DNA of 64,000 nucleotides, taken from Ktedonobacter racemifer DSM 44963 (GTDB taxonomy: Bacteria; Chloroflexota; Ktedonobacteria; Ktedonobacterales; Ktedonobacteraceae). Shown piece by piece: positions 45,761 through 56,100 of the stretch. The notes under the pieces are model-generated. The model made no database searches. It was not told the DNA's origin and saw only the letters and a program-made list of their open reading frames with translations. A program made the translations under genes and the position numbers. Numbering within the stretch: position 1 is the first letter of the stretch; every line of letters starts with the position of its first letter. The stretch covers positions 992,001 to 1,056,000 of the forward strand of contig NZ_ADVG01000001.1 of assembly GCF_000178855.1 (NCBI RefSeq), in the 5' to 3' direction.

Positions 45761-47172
45761 TCTGCTCCGATTAATGTAGGAAAACGTATGCGTGCATCGT
45801 TTTCTTCCATCTTTCGTTGTTCCTGCTTCACTCCCAGGAGCCGCAGGGCCGAAGCCCATTGGTCTTACCCCAAGTCCACAGGCGTCTTTTCCGTCTCGTC
45901 CGAGCCAGTACCGAAGACGACTTGATCCATCAGCCCGATCAAGCGAAGGGCTTCCCGTAACACATTCTGAGCCGCATTGTGATCACGATCTTGCGGGAAC
46001 TGATCATAGGGACAGGTTGGGTTCTGACAGACAAACACCCGATCGTTGAGCGTCATCTGCTGCCATGTCCACCCGCAGCAGTGACAGATTTTGACTTCCG
46101 GGAAAGAAGCGGTCCACTTTGATGACCTGTCCCCCGCGTTGGGCTACCTTCGCCTCAAGCAGCCGTCTGAGCGTGCCGAGCGAGGCATCAGAGAACGAGC
46201 GCGCCAGGCGTCGGTTCTTGAGGAGTCCCTTGAGGTACAAGGTTTCCACGCCAATGATCTCATAACTCTTAGCGAGTTGGGTGGTCAACGTGTGGAGCAC
46301 ATCATCTCTCAGACAGGTAATGCGGTAGTGCACGCGTGTGACCTGTCTGCGCGCTTTCTCCCGATTCGCGGGATCCACGTTTGCGACGATGCAAGCGTTT
46401 GTTGGCCTGACGCAGTTTCCCCAGGGCCGTTTTGAGAAAGGCTTGGTTCTCGACGTTCTCTCCCGTACTCAAGGTCGCCAGTCGGTTCAGTCCGACATCG
46501 ATGCCACAGGCCGCTCGTTTCTTCACCGGGATGGGATCAGGCATTTCTACCTGGATGGAAACAAACCACCAATCCGCTGACGCGCGTGATCCGCGCGCCC
46601 GTCACCTTGCCGTGAAAGCGCAGATTCTCTGCCATATTCACCCATCCGAGTTTGGGCACCCAGAGGCGATGATCCCCGAGTGCCAACTGATCATTGGCAA
46701 GGTAGAAGCTCGGCTTGCTGCGTTTCTTGCTTTTGTATTTCGGAGGGCGAGCCTTGCCTTCAAAAAAGGTCGTAAAGGCTTTGCCCAGGTCCAGGAAGGG
46801 CTGATCAGAAGCGTTCTTGGTGACTTCCCAGGTCCAGGGGAATTGCTCCCGCCTGATCTGGTTGAACTGCTTCTTGAGTTTCAAGGCAGTAGGTTTTTCC
46901 CCGGCTTCATATTGGCGGTTCCATTCGGCCAGCGCCCAATTCCACACAAAGCGAGCAACGCCTGCGGCACGAGCAAAGGAGTTGGCCTGCTCAGGTGTGG
47001 GATTCAGTCTGATCTTATGGGCGCGAATCATGCGGTTCTGCTCTTTCTCTTGCCTCATATTTTCTTCAGTATAGGACAAACGTTCTCATCTGTCAAGAAG
47101 CCCGAAAGCGTGGCGTCTTGCCCACGGTTGATCCCTTTTTCCCACTTTTTTGGAAACAGTTGCATTCTCTTT
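45761..47172 (-). repeat. 1.41-kb inverted repeat, left copy (dead tnpB element)
   Basis: Matches 56602-58012 in opposite orientation almost base for base, including the frameshifts of the enclosed tnpB. The pair brackets 9.4 kb (47173-56601). Copying after decay means they were spread by duplication or by a transposase acting in trans. Confidence 0.9.
45865..47079 (-). pseudogene. tnpB: IS200/IS605-type TnpB, multiple frameshifts, left copy
   Basis: Four minus-strand frames rebuild one TnpB: the N-terminus IRAHKIRLNPTPEQANSF and ARFVWNWALAEWN (47079-46537), RuvC-I GIDVGLNRLATLSTG (46544-46302), the Glu region IIGVETLYLKGLLKNR (46378-46004), and the end with CQNPTCPYDQFPQDRDHNAAQNV (45865-46056). 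Frame breaks occur near 46540, 46360 and 46050. The right copy at 56694 shares them all. Catalytic residues remain readable. Confidence 0.88.
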
Positions 47173-47231
47173 CTATCAGGACAAACCCAGTTGCACTTTT
47201 CTCTGTCTCTCCTCTCTTTTTTATTATATAC

Positions 47232-47282
47232 GCGCGGCGAGAAAACCCCGAAGTCTTCAGCTTCGGGGTTTTCTCGCCGCGC
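47232..47282. terminator. 51-bp hairpin with 22-bp perfect arms
   Basis: GCGCGGCGAGAAAACCCC... (47232-47253) and its exact complement (47261-47282) with a 7-nt loop. It lies between the left inverted repeat and an IS3 remnant. Same geometry as the hairpins at 30600, 49656 and 49834, with unrelated sequence. Confidence 0.65.
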
Positions 47283-47329
47283 TATCCCTGGCTTTCAATG
47301 GAGTGACGAAGAGTTTCTTGACTTGCATT

Positions 47330-47505
47330 CCCAATAGTACAGCAGAAATAGCCATCGCTCCAAAACGTTTTCTCTTTCCAGAGTGGCAGTAGCTCCCATA
47401 CATCAGCACATTGTCTTCCCGCATCACGCGCTGAACATGCTTGCAGTTAATCTGCCAACCGCGTTGATGTAACTTTGCCGTAATCTGTCGCTATCCATAG
47501 TGCAG
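47330..47505 (-). pseudogene. IS3-family orfB remnant
   Basis: Minus strand reading gives HYG-stop-RQITAKLHQRGWQIN and KHVQRVMREDNVLMYG, the HTH_21 region of an IS3-type transposase, with an in-frame TAG where Tyr is usual. The integrase (DDE) core is absent. Only about 60 residues remain. Confidence 0.7.
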
Positions 47506-47608
47506 CTACAAGAATGGGCAGGAGAAGCTATGAGCCATGATTGAGGTTACGAAAAGCAAGGATATTGTTTCTCCCTTCAAGTTCTCTATGAAAGGGGGAA
47601 TTTCACCT

Positions 47609-49489
47609 TTACCAACTCCGATCCTCCCGATCCTCCCGATCAGGATGTTGCGCCGGCTCATTCTTCTCTGCGCGGATCTTGGCTCGCAACATCTGGCGAT
47701 CTGCCAATTCGATGGCACATTGAGGGGGCAGAAGTTCCGTATCATTACAAGCCTCAATTGCAAGCAGTGTATAATACCGAGCGATAGAAGGCGTGGCCGG
47801 GCGAATATAGTTGAGCGCCTGTTCGGCATCTGCACCCACAATTTGCGTTTGTTGCGCACGTCGGGCAAGTTTCTTGCCCTTTGCTACGACAGCAGCAATA
47901 TCAGCCGCGCTGTAATCATTCGAGCGGGTGGCAATGATGGTGACGGCCTCATTTGTAATGGCAATGGCTTGTCCCTTTGCCTGGGCACGAACGATACGTG
48001 CGCGTGCTTCTTCGTTAGGAAGTAAGACTGGAATGACTGCATCCATGCGACCAAAACGCAGGAGCGCCTGATCAATGAGATCTGGTCTGTTGGATGCAAA
48101 GAACGCCACCATCTTACCGCGTAAGGTTTCATCGCTCATAAACTGGAGCATTTGATTGAACAGATTACGCGCCACTGGATTGCTTTCGCTGCCACGGCTC
48201 GACATATCTGACTGATCTAACTCGTCGAAAAATACCAGGACGGGAGTCAATGCACGCGCAAATTCAAAGAAGCGTTTTAGCTTGTTTTCACTCTCACCAA
48301 CATATTTACTCAAGATGTTTTCTGTGCGCAACATCACCGCGTTAAAGCCCACTTCTTTTGCTAGAGCTCTGACGAAATAGGTTTTCCCTGTGCCTGGAGG
48401 TCCTACGAGTAACACACCTTTGGGAACGTCATCGAGCCCACGCGTTAATGGTTCGATCAGCTCTGATCTTGCCCAACTGGTGAGATGGTCCATGCCGCCG
48501 AGGGCAGCGAAGCCCTGTTCCAGTGGTTCAATCATTTCTGCAACCTCAGAAAACTCGCTGGTGATGATGGCATCTTTCCTGGACTTGACGAGTTGACGGC
48601 TCACGCCTCCTAACCGATATGCTAAAAGTAAGATCTCCTCCAAATGGCGCAGGTTCAAGCCAGCAGTCAGATTCGCCATTTCTTCTGTGTTCACATCAAG
48701 GAGCGAAATGGGCTTATTTCGCTCTTCGCGCTTTGCAAGATACCGCCGTAGGTACATCAGTCGGTCCTCACGTGTTGGCAGAGGGACATCAATTACTTTA
48801 TATCCTGATCCAGAAGCACGAAGATCAGCATGCAATTCAGGGATTTTAGCCACTAAAAGAAAGATGGGATTATTGCTTTTGCCTAGCGTTGTATCCTGGC
48901 CCCAGCGCAGCAAGAGGCCCAGGATATCACGATCCGTGGGACTCATAATAGCCTTTTCTTGCACATTGGGACAAATGAGCTCAGCAAAGTCGAGGATGAC
49001 TGCCACTTTTCCCCTGGCCTTGGGAGCACGCAAGAGGGTTTCAAGAAGACGAAGCGCTTCGACCGGCCCGGGCGAGCCCCCAAAGGGACCATCTGAGCCT
49101 AAATTTGCATCCTGGTTCGGGTTATTCAAGCAAGAATTCAGTTTGTCCAGCATGGCTGTGCTATCCTTAGAAAGTGGGGCGGTAGCTCCGATTCCCTGGG
49201 AGTTGACCAGCTTCACTGCCTTGGCACGCATAAATTCCATAGTAAAGCGAAATCCACCTGCTCGATCATAACGCAAGACGATCTCCCGTTTTTCGGCGAG
49301 TGCATTTTCCAGATAACCACGCTGGGACACACCACTGACCACAAAACCATAAATATCACCAGTCAAAATAAAACCGTGCGCAGCGCCTGCGATATACGTC
49401 TCTTTGTACTCGTTGAACCAGGCTGGCACAGGAATTTCTAGCGCGCACTGATCATCCAGCATGTCCGAGGTGGTACTACCCTCTGTCAT
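47609..49489 (-). CDS. Tandem AAA+ ATPase with degenerate first module
   Basis: A 626-residue protein with two AAA+ modules. The first (about residues 30-310) lacks a P-loop and has a Walker-B-like AVILDFAEL, so it probably does not hydrolyse ATP. The second (about 330-560) is complete: VGPPGTGKTYFVRALA near 362-377, VFFDELDQSD, the sensor FASNRPD, and LLRFGRMDAVIPV with arginine-finger-type residues. The C-terminal AAA lid follows. This layout resembles FtsH/Cdc48-like remodelling ATPases without a protease domain. Met20 of the longer frame (49489) is chosen for its GGAAGG site. It stands alone and its substrate is unknown. Confidence 0.85.
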   Translation of the reverse strand: MTEGSTTSDMLDDQCALEIPVPAWFNEYKETYIAGAAHGFILTGDIYGFVVSGVSQRGYLENALAEKREIVLRYDRAGGFRFTMEFMRAKAVKLVNSQGIGATAPLSKDSTAMLDKLNSCLNNPNQDANLGSDGPFGGSPGPVEALRLLETLLRAPKARGKVAVILDFAELICPNVQEKAIMSPTDRDILGLLLRWGQDTTLGKSNNPIFLLVAKIPELHADLRASGSGYKVIDVPLPTREDRLMYLRRYLAKREERNKPISLLDVNTEEMANLTAGLNLRHLEEILLLAYRLGGVSRQLVKSRKDAIITSEFSEVAEMIEPLEQGFAALGGMDHLTSWARSELIEPLTRGLDDVPKGVLLVGPPGTGKTYFVRALAKEVGFNAVMLRTENILSKYVGESENKLKRFFEFARALTPVLVFFDELDQSDMSSRGSESNPVARNLFNQMLQFMSDETLRGKMVAFFASNRPDLIDQALLRFGRMDAVIPVLLPNEEARARIVRAQAKGQAIAITNEAVTIIATRSNDYSAADIAAVVAKGKKLARRAQQTQIVGADAEQALNYIRPATPSIARYYTLLAIEACNDTELLPPQCAIELADRQMLRAKIRAEKNEPAQHPDREDREDRSW

Positions 49490-49655
49490 GATTGCCTTCC
49501 TTTCTCTTTGACGTTTCCCTCTAGCAGAGCTCAGGTCGCCTGACAAGAGGAGTGAGCACTTCTATTTTTGCTCTACACCCTCCTAACAAACTCAGACGTA
49601 CAAGATGACCCGTTTTTGTTCTTTTACTCCATGCCCACTCAAGCCTTTTGTCTGC

Positions 49656-49706
49656 ATGAAGTTGACCCGTGTCTGTAGATGCTCTACAGACACGGGTCAA
49701 CTTCAT
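49656..49706. terminator. 51-bp hairpin with 24-bp perfect arms
   Basis: ATGAAGTTGACCCGTGTCTG... (49656-49679) is exactly mirrored at 49683-49706 with a 3-nt loop TGC. It lies upstream of the AAA+ gene, in the 430-bp gap before the SRPBCC gene's 3' end. Confidence 0.65.
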
Positions 49707-49833
49707 AAAGGGCGATTTGAAGCTCGCTCGAACAGGTTCGCCTCCTAAAAGGCACCTCACAGCCACCATAGTGAAAAGCAAAGGAAATCCCATGCGTAGA
49801 GCCGTTTTACCATCTTGACCGGGTCGTCAGGAG

Positions 49834-49890
49834 ATAGTAGCAGGAGTGCGCTAAGAGCCTATTGATCTCTTAGCGCACTCCTGCTACTAT
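49834..49890. terminator. 57-bp hairpin with 24-bp perfect arms downstream of the SRPBCC gene
   Basis: ATAGTAGCAGGAGTGCGC... (49834-49857) and its exact complement (49867-49890) with a 9-nt loop. It follows the stop of the minus-strand SRPBCC gene by 30 bp and fits a terminator position. Apart from the two hairpins nothing else is seen in 49490-49920. Confidence 0.7.
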
Positions 49891-49920
49891 CCGTTCGCTT
49901 TTGAACATTAGGCGTCATAC

Positions 49921-50919
49921 TCACCTCGTCTCATCATCTAATGATCGCCCTCGAATAAGATTTTTCCACTGCGATTCAGCTTTCTCGTCTGCTACAGGCT
50001 CTGACGTTTCATCTTTCCGCGGTTTCAACGAACGTGCCGTCATTGGGCCTGCGTCATGTTGTGGAAAACGCTCATGTCTGGCATCTTGATCGCCAAAGGC
50101 CGTACGCTCCATTGAAGCGTTCCTTCCCCCTATAGTATCATGCACTGGATCCAACTCGTGTGTGATGCCTTTCTGTCCCTTTTCGCTCTCTTCCTTTGCA
50201 TGTCTTTCTTGCAGATCAGACACTTTTTGTCGCTGCAGCGCCTCATCTTGCGCTCTAACCGCATCCTGCATCTGCTGCCGTTTTAGTTGTGCTCCAGCTT
50301 GCCTGACCTCGTGTTCTCGCTTTTCCTCCTCACGTTCAGATGCCACTTTTTTTTCTCTCTCTCGCAAATGCACTGGAGACATTATCGGATCATCCTTCAT
50401 TGCCGCCCGTTGTCTCTCCGTCGTCTTCCCTCTTGTGAATGCGCTCTCTTGATGAAACAGGTAGTGCGATGACATTGGATCTGATGTTCCCTGAGGTGCC
50501 TCCTCTACCATTCTGGTGAAGTTCTGTATCTCCTTTTCCAGCACGGTTTGAAAATGGCTATTTATTCCCAGCCATTCTGCCATTCTCCCGACGATACCCA
50601 TCGGAGGGTCATGGTGGATGAAGACATCTACTACTGTCTGCTCAGTTCCTAAGGGCGTAAACTTGATCGTACCTCTATTCTGCAACCCCTTTATCGATCG
50701 CCAGCCTACCTGCCGCTCAGGAATCCAGTTCTCATTCACAGCATCCCACTCTTGTTTTCCTGCTACCTGTACAACCCAATGGCTACGTTGAGTGTCATAG
50801 TACGTCACCTCCCGAACGGAATGCATATACTTTGGAAAATCATGAAAATGTGTAAAGAACGCATAGGCATTCTTTACTGATGTAGGTACAAGTACCGTCA
50901 CATGATGCTCACCCATCAT
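49921..50919 (-). CDS. SRPBCC-domain protein with long charged coiled-coil tail
   Basis: A 332-residue protein. Residues 1-145 form a START/polyketide-cyclase-like fold: VPTSVKNAYAFFTHFHDFPKYM, then QEWDAVNENWIPERQVGWRS and FTPLGTEQTVVDVFI, as in proteins that bind hydrophobic ligands. The remaining 185 residues are Lys/Glu/Gln/Arg-rich with a coiled-coil stretch (EREKKVASEREEEKREHEV, QAGAQLKRQQMQDAVRAQ) and a disordered end. Such tails suggest binding to a partner or nucleic acid. It is not in an operon. Stand-alone SRPBCC proteins of this kind are often called membrane or oligoketide cyclase-like without evidence. Confidence 0.82.
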   Translation of the reverse strand: MMGEHHVTVLVPTSVKNAYAFFTHFHDFPKYMHSVREVTYYDTQRSHWVVQVAGKQEWDAVNENWIPERQVGWRSIKGLQNRGTIKFTPLGTEQTVVDVFIHHDPPMGIVGRMAEWLGINSHFQTVLEKEIQNFTRMVEEAPQGTSDPMSSHYLFHQESAFTRGKTTERQRAAMKDDPIMSPVHLREREKKVASEREEEKREHEVRQAGAQLKRQQMQDAVRAQDEALQRQKVSDLQERHAKEESEKGQKGITHELDPVHDTIGGRNASMERTAFGDQDARHERFPQHDAGPMTARSLKPRKDETSEPVADEKAESQWKNLIRGRSLDDETR

Positions 50920-51565
50920 TCCCTCCCTCTCACTTTACCAACACAACAATGAGCTGCCAAAGGAGCAGGCCCTGGTCCGTTTTGGTGCCATACGCGTGCT
51001 CTGCTACAGGGCGCATCTCTTCACACTCCAGCTTTTAGACATGTAGAGGGATATAACTCTGATACCCTCCTTTTTTGTATAAAATGCGCATTTTATCTGG
51101 AACGTGTTGGGATTGCTCTCCATTTACCGATTGATGTTGAGAGGCCCGAAGAGGATGCCTCTCCAGCATGCTCTACAATTAATTTATCTTTAGTTTATAA
51201 AAAACAATACCATGTTTCTGAAATTTTGTCCACTATTATTAACCTAACGCAGATTTTTGTGGCTGGAAATGTCAATAGCTTTTCTGTTTGTGTTTTTAGT
51301 AATACTATATTTGCCATTGGGCATTATAGATCTTAGAGCAGATCATACTTTGTGCATGCATGCCTCTTCACGCTTGCTATCTGCTCTACCTGATCGAAGG
51401 TAGAAGCAACTGCCAGGATACAACCAGGAGGAAATTATTCCACAGATGAAGTGTGAGTAGTTTTCCTGGCTGAAAAATCCGAAGTCAATGTTGTTTCCTA
51501 CGTTTCTGATATCCAGCCCGAATAAACCTGGCTACTTCGCTCTTTTTCTCTGGGAGATTTCTTAC
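50920..51565. other. 650-bp region without recognised gene
   Basis: AT-rich in parts (51170-51310), with no convincing frame on either strand. It holds the promoter side of the SRPBCC gene and a stretch preceding cassette copy 1. No structured repeats longer than about 8 bp were noticed. Confidence 0.4.
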
Positions 51566-51621
51566 TAGTTGAACTTTTCATAAAAAACAATGGAATCAAA
51601 ATATCATAGTTTAGATATATA

Positions 51622-51650
51622 TTGTATTTTCCTTAGAAATAGTGTATACT
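51622..51650 (+). promoter_or_regulatory. Cassette promoter, copy 1
   Basis: TTGTAT at 51622-51627, 17-bp spacer, TATACT at 51645-51650. Preserved in all three copies. A short leader frame (25 codons, MSQAAHTMSL...) at 51674-51751 follows; it could be a leader peptide, but in copy 3 its start is TTG, so its coding status is uncertain. Confidence 0.65.
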
Positions 51651-51841
51651 AAAAGCAGCCCATAGAGCTTTTTATGAGTCAAGCCGCTCACACCATGTCC
51701 CTCGTAACTACTAACGTTCTGAGCGTTCCTCTTTCCATTCAGCAAACATGATTGCCACAATGGTCGTGTTCGCGCTCGTGCGTTTGTGCCTCCTCTCTAC
51801 CTTCAGGCATATGCATCTGGAGGCAAACCATACAGGATCAC

Positions 51842-51943
51842 ATGATTATGGAACTCTTCCTCTTCCCCTTAGTGCTCTTTGTCCTCCTGATCACTCTTCT
51901 CTGGTTCAGAGAAATACAGGACCGGCGCCAACGAGCCCACTGA
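51842..51943 (+). CDS. Cassette membrane microprotein, copy 1
   Basis: A 33-residue protein that is nearly all membrane helix (ELFLFPLVLFVLLITLLWF) with a basic tail (REIQDRRQRAH). It is chosen over the overlapping +1 frame because changes between copies 1 and 2 are mostly third-position or swap one hydrophobic residue for another in this frame. An AGGA lies five bases upstream. It precedes the 183-residue gene by 111 bp. No known family; the build is like small regulatory subunits of membrane complexes. Confidence 0.55.
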   Translation: MIMELFLFPLVLFVLLITLLWFREIQDRRQRAH

Positions 51944-52054
51944 GAAAAAACGACACAATCTCTTCGATGACACTGTTTCAAGCGTCCGCTCCCGGTTGGC
52001 ACGCCTTCAGCAGAAGAAGCGCTCCTCTGGTTTCTCGCAAGAAAGGCAACTCCT

Positions 52055-52606
52055 ATGAGCACCATTCAAGAAACGCACCCGCCACTCAAGGCGATGAGAA
52101 ACGCACAACCGAATGAGCATCCAGAAACAGTCGTGACCGCGCAAGGCGTCTCTCTATCTGTGCAGGGCACCTCTGCGAGAGAGGGTAGTGCAAGCCAAGG
52201 CAACTTCGCAGAGACGCTCATGCCGGAGAGGTATGCTCAAACGCAGCGGGTCTACCCGGCATGGCCGACATCCAGGCCCGGCCCGCAGGTTACCCACTTT
52301 CCTCCAGGGCAGAAACCGCACCCAAAGCGCACGGATCAGATGGTCTATGACTGCTATGACCAGGAGCGAGGAAGACCATGCGTTGCTCCTGCAACCCAGG
52401 TGATGCGGGAAACGAGAGCCAGAACGTACCATCCTGATGACACCTTCTTAGAGGTGATTTATGAGGCTGAGGTAACGGAACGCTGGCGTGATGATGGCAA
52501 CGCCTCCGAGACCGAGGCAATAGGACATTGGCTCGACGATGGCGGCCTATCTGATGCCGCGTTTGAGATGGGAAGCCTTTCACCTCGCCACAATGTACAA
52601 CGCTAA
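52055..52606 (+). CDS. Cassette 183-residue protein, copy 1
   Basis: A 183-residue cytoplasmic protein without recognised domains. The N-terminal half is low in hydrophobics, Pro/Thr/Gln-rich and probably disordered (PAWPTSRPGPQVTHFPPGQK). The C-terminal half is better conserved between copies: DQMVYDCYDQERGRPCVAPA with two cysteines, then DDTFLEVIYEAEVTERW, NASETEAIGHWLDDGG and AAFEMGSLSP. The latter acidic segment could be a partner-binding region. The ATG at 52055 has AAAGG ahead. It lies between a membrane microprotein and a slipin start. Confidence 0.75.
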   Translation: MSTIQETHPPLKAMRNAQPNEHPETVVTAQGVSLSVQGTSAREGSASQGNFAETLMPERYAQTQRVYPAWPTSRPGPQVTHFPPGQKPHPKRTDQMVYDCYDQERGRPCVAPATQVMRETRARTYHPDDTFLEVIYEAEVTERWRDDGNASETEAIGHWLDDGGLSDAAFEMGSLSPRHNVQR

Positions 52607-52625
52607 CGCCATCAGGAGGCTTGCC

Positions 52626-52718
52626 ATGATGCTCTTTGCCATGTTTGTGTTTGGTGTCATCCTGGTTCTGCTGGTGTGGCGCCACCAGAGCATACTTGGT
52701 GACGGATCAGCTTTCTGA
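52626..52718 (+). pseudogene. Slipin stub, copy 1
   Basis: Starts behind the same AGGAGG site as the complete slipin of copy 2 and encodes nearly the same first 18 residues (LFAMFVFGVILVLLVW), then breaks into RHQSILGDGSAF and a stop. Everything from the SPFH domain on is missing. It could still make a 30-residue single-pass peptide. Confidence 0.7.
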
Positions 52719-53182
52719 TTTATGCTTCCGTTCGCTCCTTTAGAACACGTATGATGAAGGGAGAAGATGATGATAACGGCCATCCCATTTTCTGAACAGG
52801 GGAAGCTCAAATTGTGATGTCGAAGCACTCCACTGCTAGGAGATGCTTGATTTCCAACGTCCCATCCATAAATGTGGTATGATGAGGATAATACAGCGTA
52901 ACGAAATTATGCTGCCCTCCCTTTTTGCTTTTCAGCGGAGAAGGATCGTCAAACAGTCTGTTTGAGAAATATTGTGCTCTCGTGGCATTGCCTCTTCTCG
53001 TTCTCGACAAGCGTCCCGAACACCTTGACCTTTCCCCGCTCATCTTCTGGTCAGAAGCATATATGGTTGTACTCTCTTTCGCGCATAGAGAATGCAAACA
53101 AAAACACATCCAGATGTTGTCCTCCTCTCTGTAATACTTGTACGTATACCATTTTTGTATTTCATGACACCCAGGTTTTTGC
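52719..53182. other. Gap between cassette copy 1 and kinase paralogue 2
   Basis: No gene assigned. A minus-strand stretch near 52806-52920 reads NFVTLYYPHHTTFMDG and EIKHLLAVECFD, which looks protein-like and may be the end of a lost gene, but no family is recognised. The kinase promoter should lie near 53100-53160. Confidence 0.35.
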
Positions 53183-56100
53183 ATGCCCATTGAAGAGGAA
53201 AAGAGGCTGGATATGGGAGAAGATCTCAAAGGACTGGCGCTGTCTGATGAGCCTAGGGAGGCGCCCTTTCCTATTGTGGGAATCGGTGCCTCTGCTGGAG
53301 GCTTAGAAGCATTTACCCATTTGCTCTCTCACTTGCCACCAACGACAGGAATGGCCTACGTCTTTGTACAGCACCTGGACCCCATGCATCACAGCATGTT
53401 ACCGGATCTGCTTGCACGCGTAACCAAGATGCCTGTGTGTGTTGTCCAGGACCTGATGCGGGTGGAAGCGGATCAGGTCTATGTCATTCCTCCAAATGTC
53501 GATCTGACGCTGGAACAAGGAACCCTGCATCTTCTGCCACGAACGCAGCACGGTGGTCAGCGCCTCACGATAGACCGCTTTTTCCGTTCGCTAGCGGCTG
53601 ATCAGAAGCGTCAGGCTATCGGGGTGCTTCTTTCGGGAACGGCCACTGATGGCACCAAGGGTTTACAAGCGATTCAGGCACAAGGGGGGATGACGTTTGC
53701 TCAAAACGCGGAGTCAGCAGCGTACCCACAGATGCCTCAGCATGCGATTTCCTCCCACTGCGTGGATCGGATCCTGCCACCAGAGCAAATTGCCCTGGCG
53801 CTGCTGGCTGGTCTCGGACATCCCTCCTTCAAAACGCCCTTCTCACAGGAATCGGAGAGCTTGCTTGCTGATGAGCAGCAGGCGTTCACAACGATTCGTC
53901 TGTTGCTCAGCGCTGCTACCGGTGTGGATTTTCTCGCGTATCGGACCGCCACGCTGCAACGGCGCATCTTTCGTCGCATGGCCGTCATGCACATGAACCA
54001 ATTCCTTACGTATGCGACCTATCTGAAAGACCATCCGGCTGAGACGGAAGCGTTGAGTCAGGAAGTCCTGATCCATGTCACGCGTTTTTTTCGCGATCCA
54101 CCCGCCTTTGAAGCTGTCACCCGCCTGGTCTTTCCAGAAGTCGTGCAGCATCTCTTGCCAGCAGAGCCCATCAGGATCTGGGTCGTAGGCTGTTCCACGG
54201 GCGAGGAAGTGTACTCGCTCGCCATCTCGTTGTTCGAGTTTCGTGAAGCACAAGAGCTTCCATTCCCTTTTCAAATCTTTGCGACTGATCTGGATGCGGG
54301 GGCTCTCAAGCAGGCCAGGGCGGGCATCTACCAGCGAGAGACCTTACAGGCGGTATCCTCGGAGCGCTTGCAGCGCTTCTTTCTTCCTCTCGATAGGAGT
54401 AGAGGGCGCTACCAGGTCAACGAGGCCATCCGTGAACTGTGTGTCTTTGCACGACACAACATTATGCACGATCCGCCATTTTCGCGGGTAGACCTGATCA
54501 GTTGCCGCAACGTCCTCATGTATCTGATGCCTCCTGCGCAAGAGAAGGTCTTGCAAACCCTGCATTATGCCATCAAATCACATGGCTTCTTGCTGCTTGG
54601 GGCCTCAGAAAGTGTTGGTCCAGATTCCACGCTTTTTACCCGTGTGGAGCAGCACCAGAAAGTGTTTACCAAAAAAAGCTGGGCGCAACACCTCTTGCCG
54701 CCTGTTCTCAGCACAGGAGTTGAGCGTGCTACCAGACAAGAGAGCGTCAAGAAGGAGCTAAAGGAGATGATCCATGAACCTACTCTTCAACAAGAAGCTG
54801 AACGTCTACTGCTGACCACGTATGCACCGGCCAGCGTCATTCTCGATGCAGATCTGCACATCCTCCACCTGCGTGGAAACACCGGCCTCTACCTGGAGCC
54901 AAGCGCCGGGAAAGCCACCTTTCATGTGCTCAAATGGGTCCGTGAAGGGTTAAAATTGGGTCTGCGTGCAGCCATTTTTACCGCACAGAAGGAAGATCGT
55001 CCTATCACGAGAGAAGGATTACACCTGAGCAACACGAATCGCCTGGTGCAGATTACAGTCGTGCCACTCAAAACGTCTTCCCTCATCCGTGGTTTTCTCG
55101 TCCTCTTTGCAGAGGGACCGCCTCTGGCCGCGCTCGTCGCAGCACCGCTCTCCCTGAGGAAGCTCCTGGGTAGAGAAGCCGGGCGCACCACCGGTGCCAC
55201 CCGAATCGCCACCCTGGAACAAGAACTGGCACAGACTCAGGTAGAGGTACAGGCCACGCTGGATGCAGACGAGAGAGCCAATGTGTCCTTGCAGGAAGCC
55301 AACGAGGAGGTCCGGTCAAACAATGAGGAACTGCAAAGCCTCAATGAAGAATTAGAGACATCCCAGGCCGAAGTACAAGCCATCAATGAAGAACTGACCA
55401 GCACGAACCAAGAACTGCAAACGCGCAATGAGCAACTGCGTGTGGCCCAGGACTATGCGGAGTCCATTGTCGAGACGGTTCGCGAACCGCTGGTCGTCCT
55501 CAATGCAGAGATGCAAGTGCAGAGTGCCAATACGGCTTTCTATGCGTTCTTTCATGTCGTTCCCCCACAGATTGCGCAACAGACGCTATGGGAACTGGGC
55601 AATGGGCAATGGGATCGTCCCCAGGTCCGAGCGCTCCTCCAGCAGGTCCGAGACACACACCACTCTTTCCAGGATATTGAGGTCGAACACGACTTTCCCA
55701 CCATTGGGCGCAGGATCATGCTGCTCAGCGGTCGCGCTATCGTCAGCGAACGAAAAGGCGTCAGGGATCATTTGATCCTGCTGGCGATGGAGGATATCAC
55801 TGCACGCAAGGAGCTCGAGCGGCAGAAAGAGACGTTCCTTGGCATGGTCAGCCATGAACTCAAAACGCCCCTCACCAGTGCGAAGGGCTTCGTCCAACTG
55901 CTCCAACGGCGTCTGAGCAAAGCGGGAGATGAGCACATGGCACCCGAGCTTGAGCAGGTCGATAGAAGCCTGGAGAAGCTATCGCGCTTGATCAGCAGTT
56001 TGCTCGATGCCAACGCGTTGGAAACAGGCATGCTCTCCATCCACGCAAGCGTCTTTGCGGTGGATGATCTGGTACGAGAGATGGTCAAGGAACAAAAACA

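Larger units (their letters stand above)
51566..52720 (+). repeat. Cassette copy 1 (promoter, microprotein, 183-aa protein, slipin stub)
   Basis: Homologous along its length with about 59490-60640 and 62555-63625. Similarity begins near TAGTTGAA.TTTT.ATAAAAA and runs through leader, microprotein and 183-residue gene. Copy 1 and copy 2 stay similar into the first 18 codons of the slipin, then copy 1 breaks off. Confidence 0.9.

Noticed and set aside
51748..52116. Frame starting MIATMVVFALVRLC that overlaps the cassette microprotein
   Set aside because: Between cassette copies its changes are less conservative and its C-terminus varies in length (it runs on in copy 1 but stops earlier in copies 2 and 3), while the alternative frame keeps a membrane helix and basic tail.
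52807..53229. 140-codon minus-strand frame before kinase paralogue 2
   Set aside because: Overlaps the kinase start and probable promoter; only its last 35 residues look protein-like, so no gene was called.
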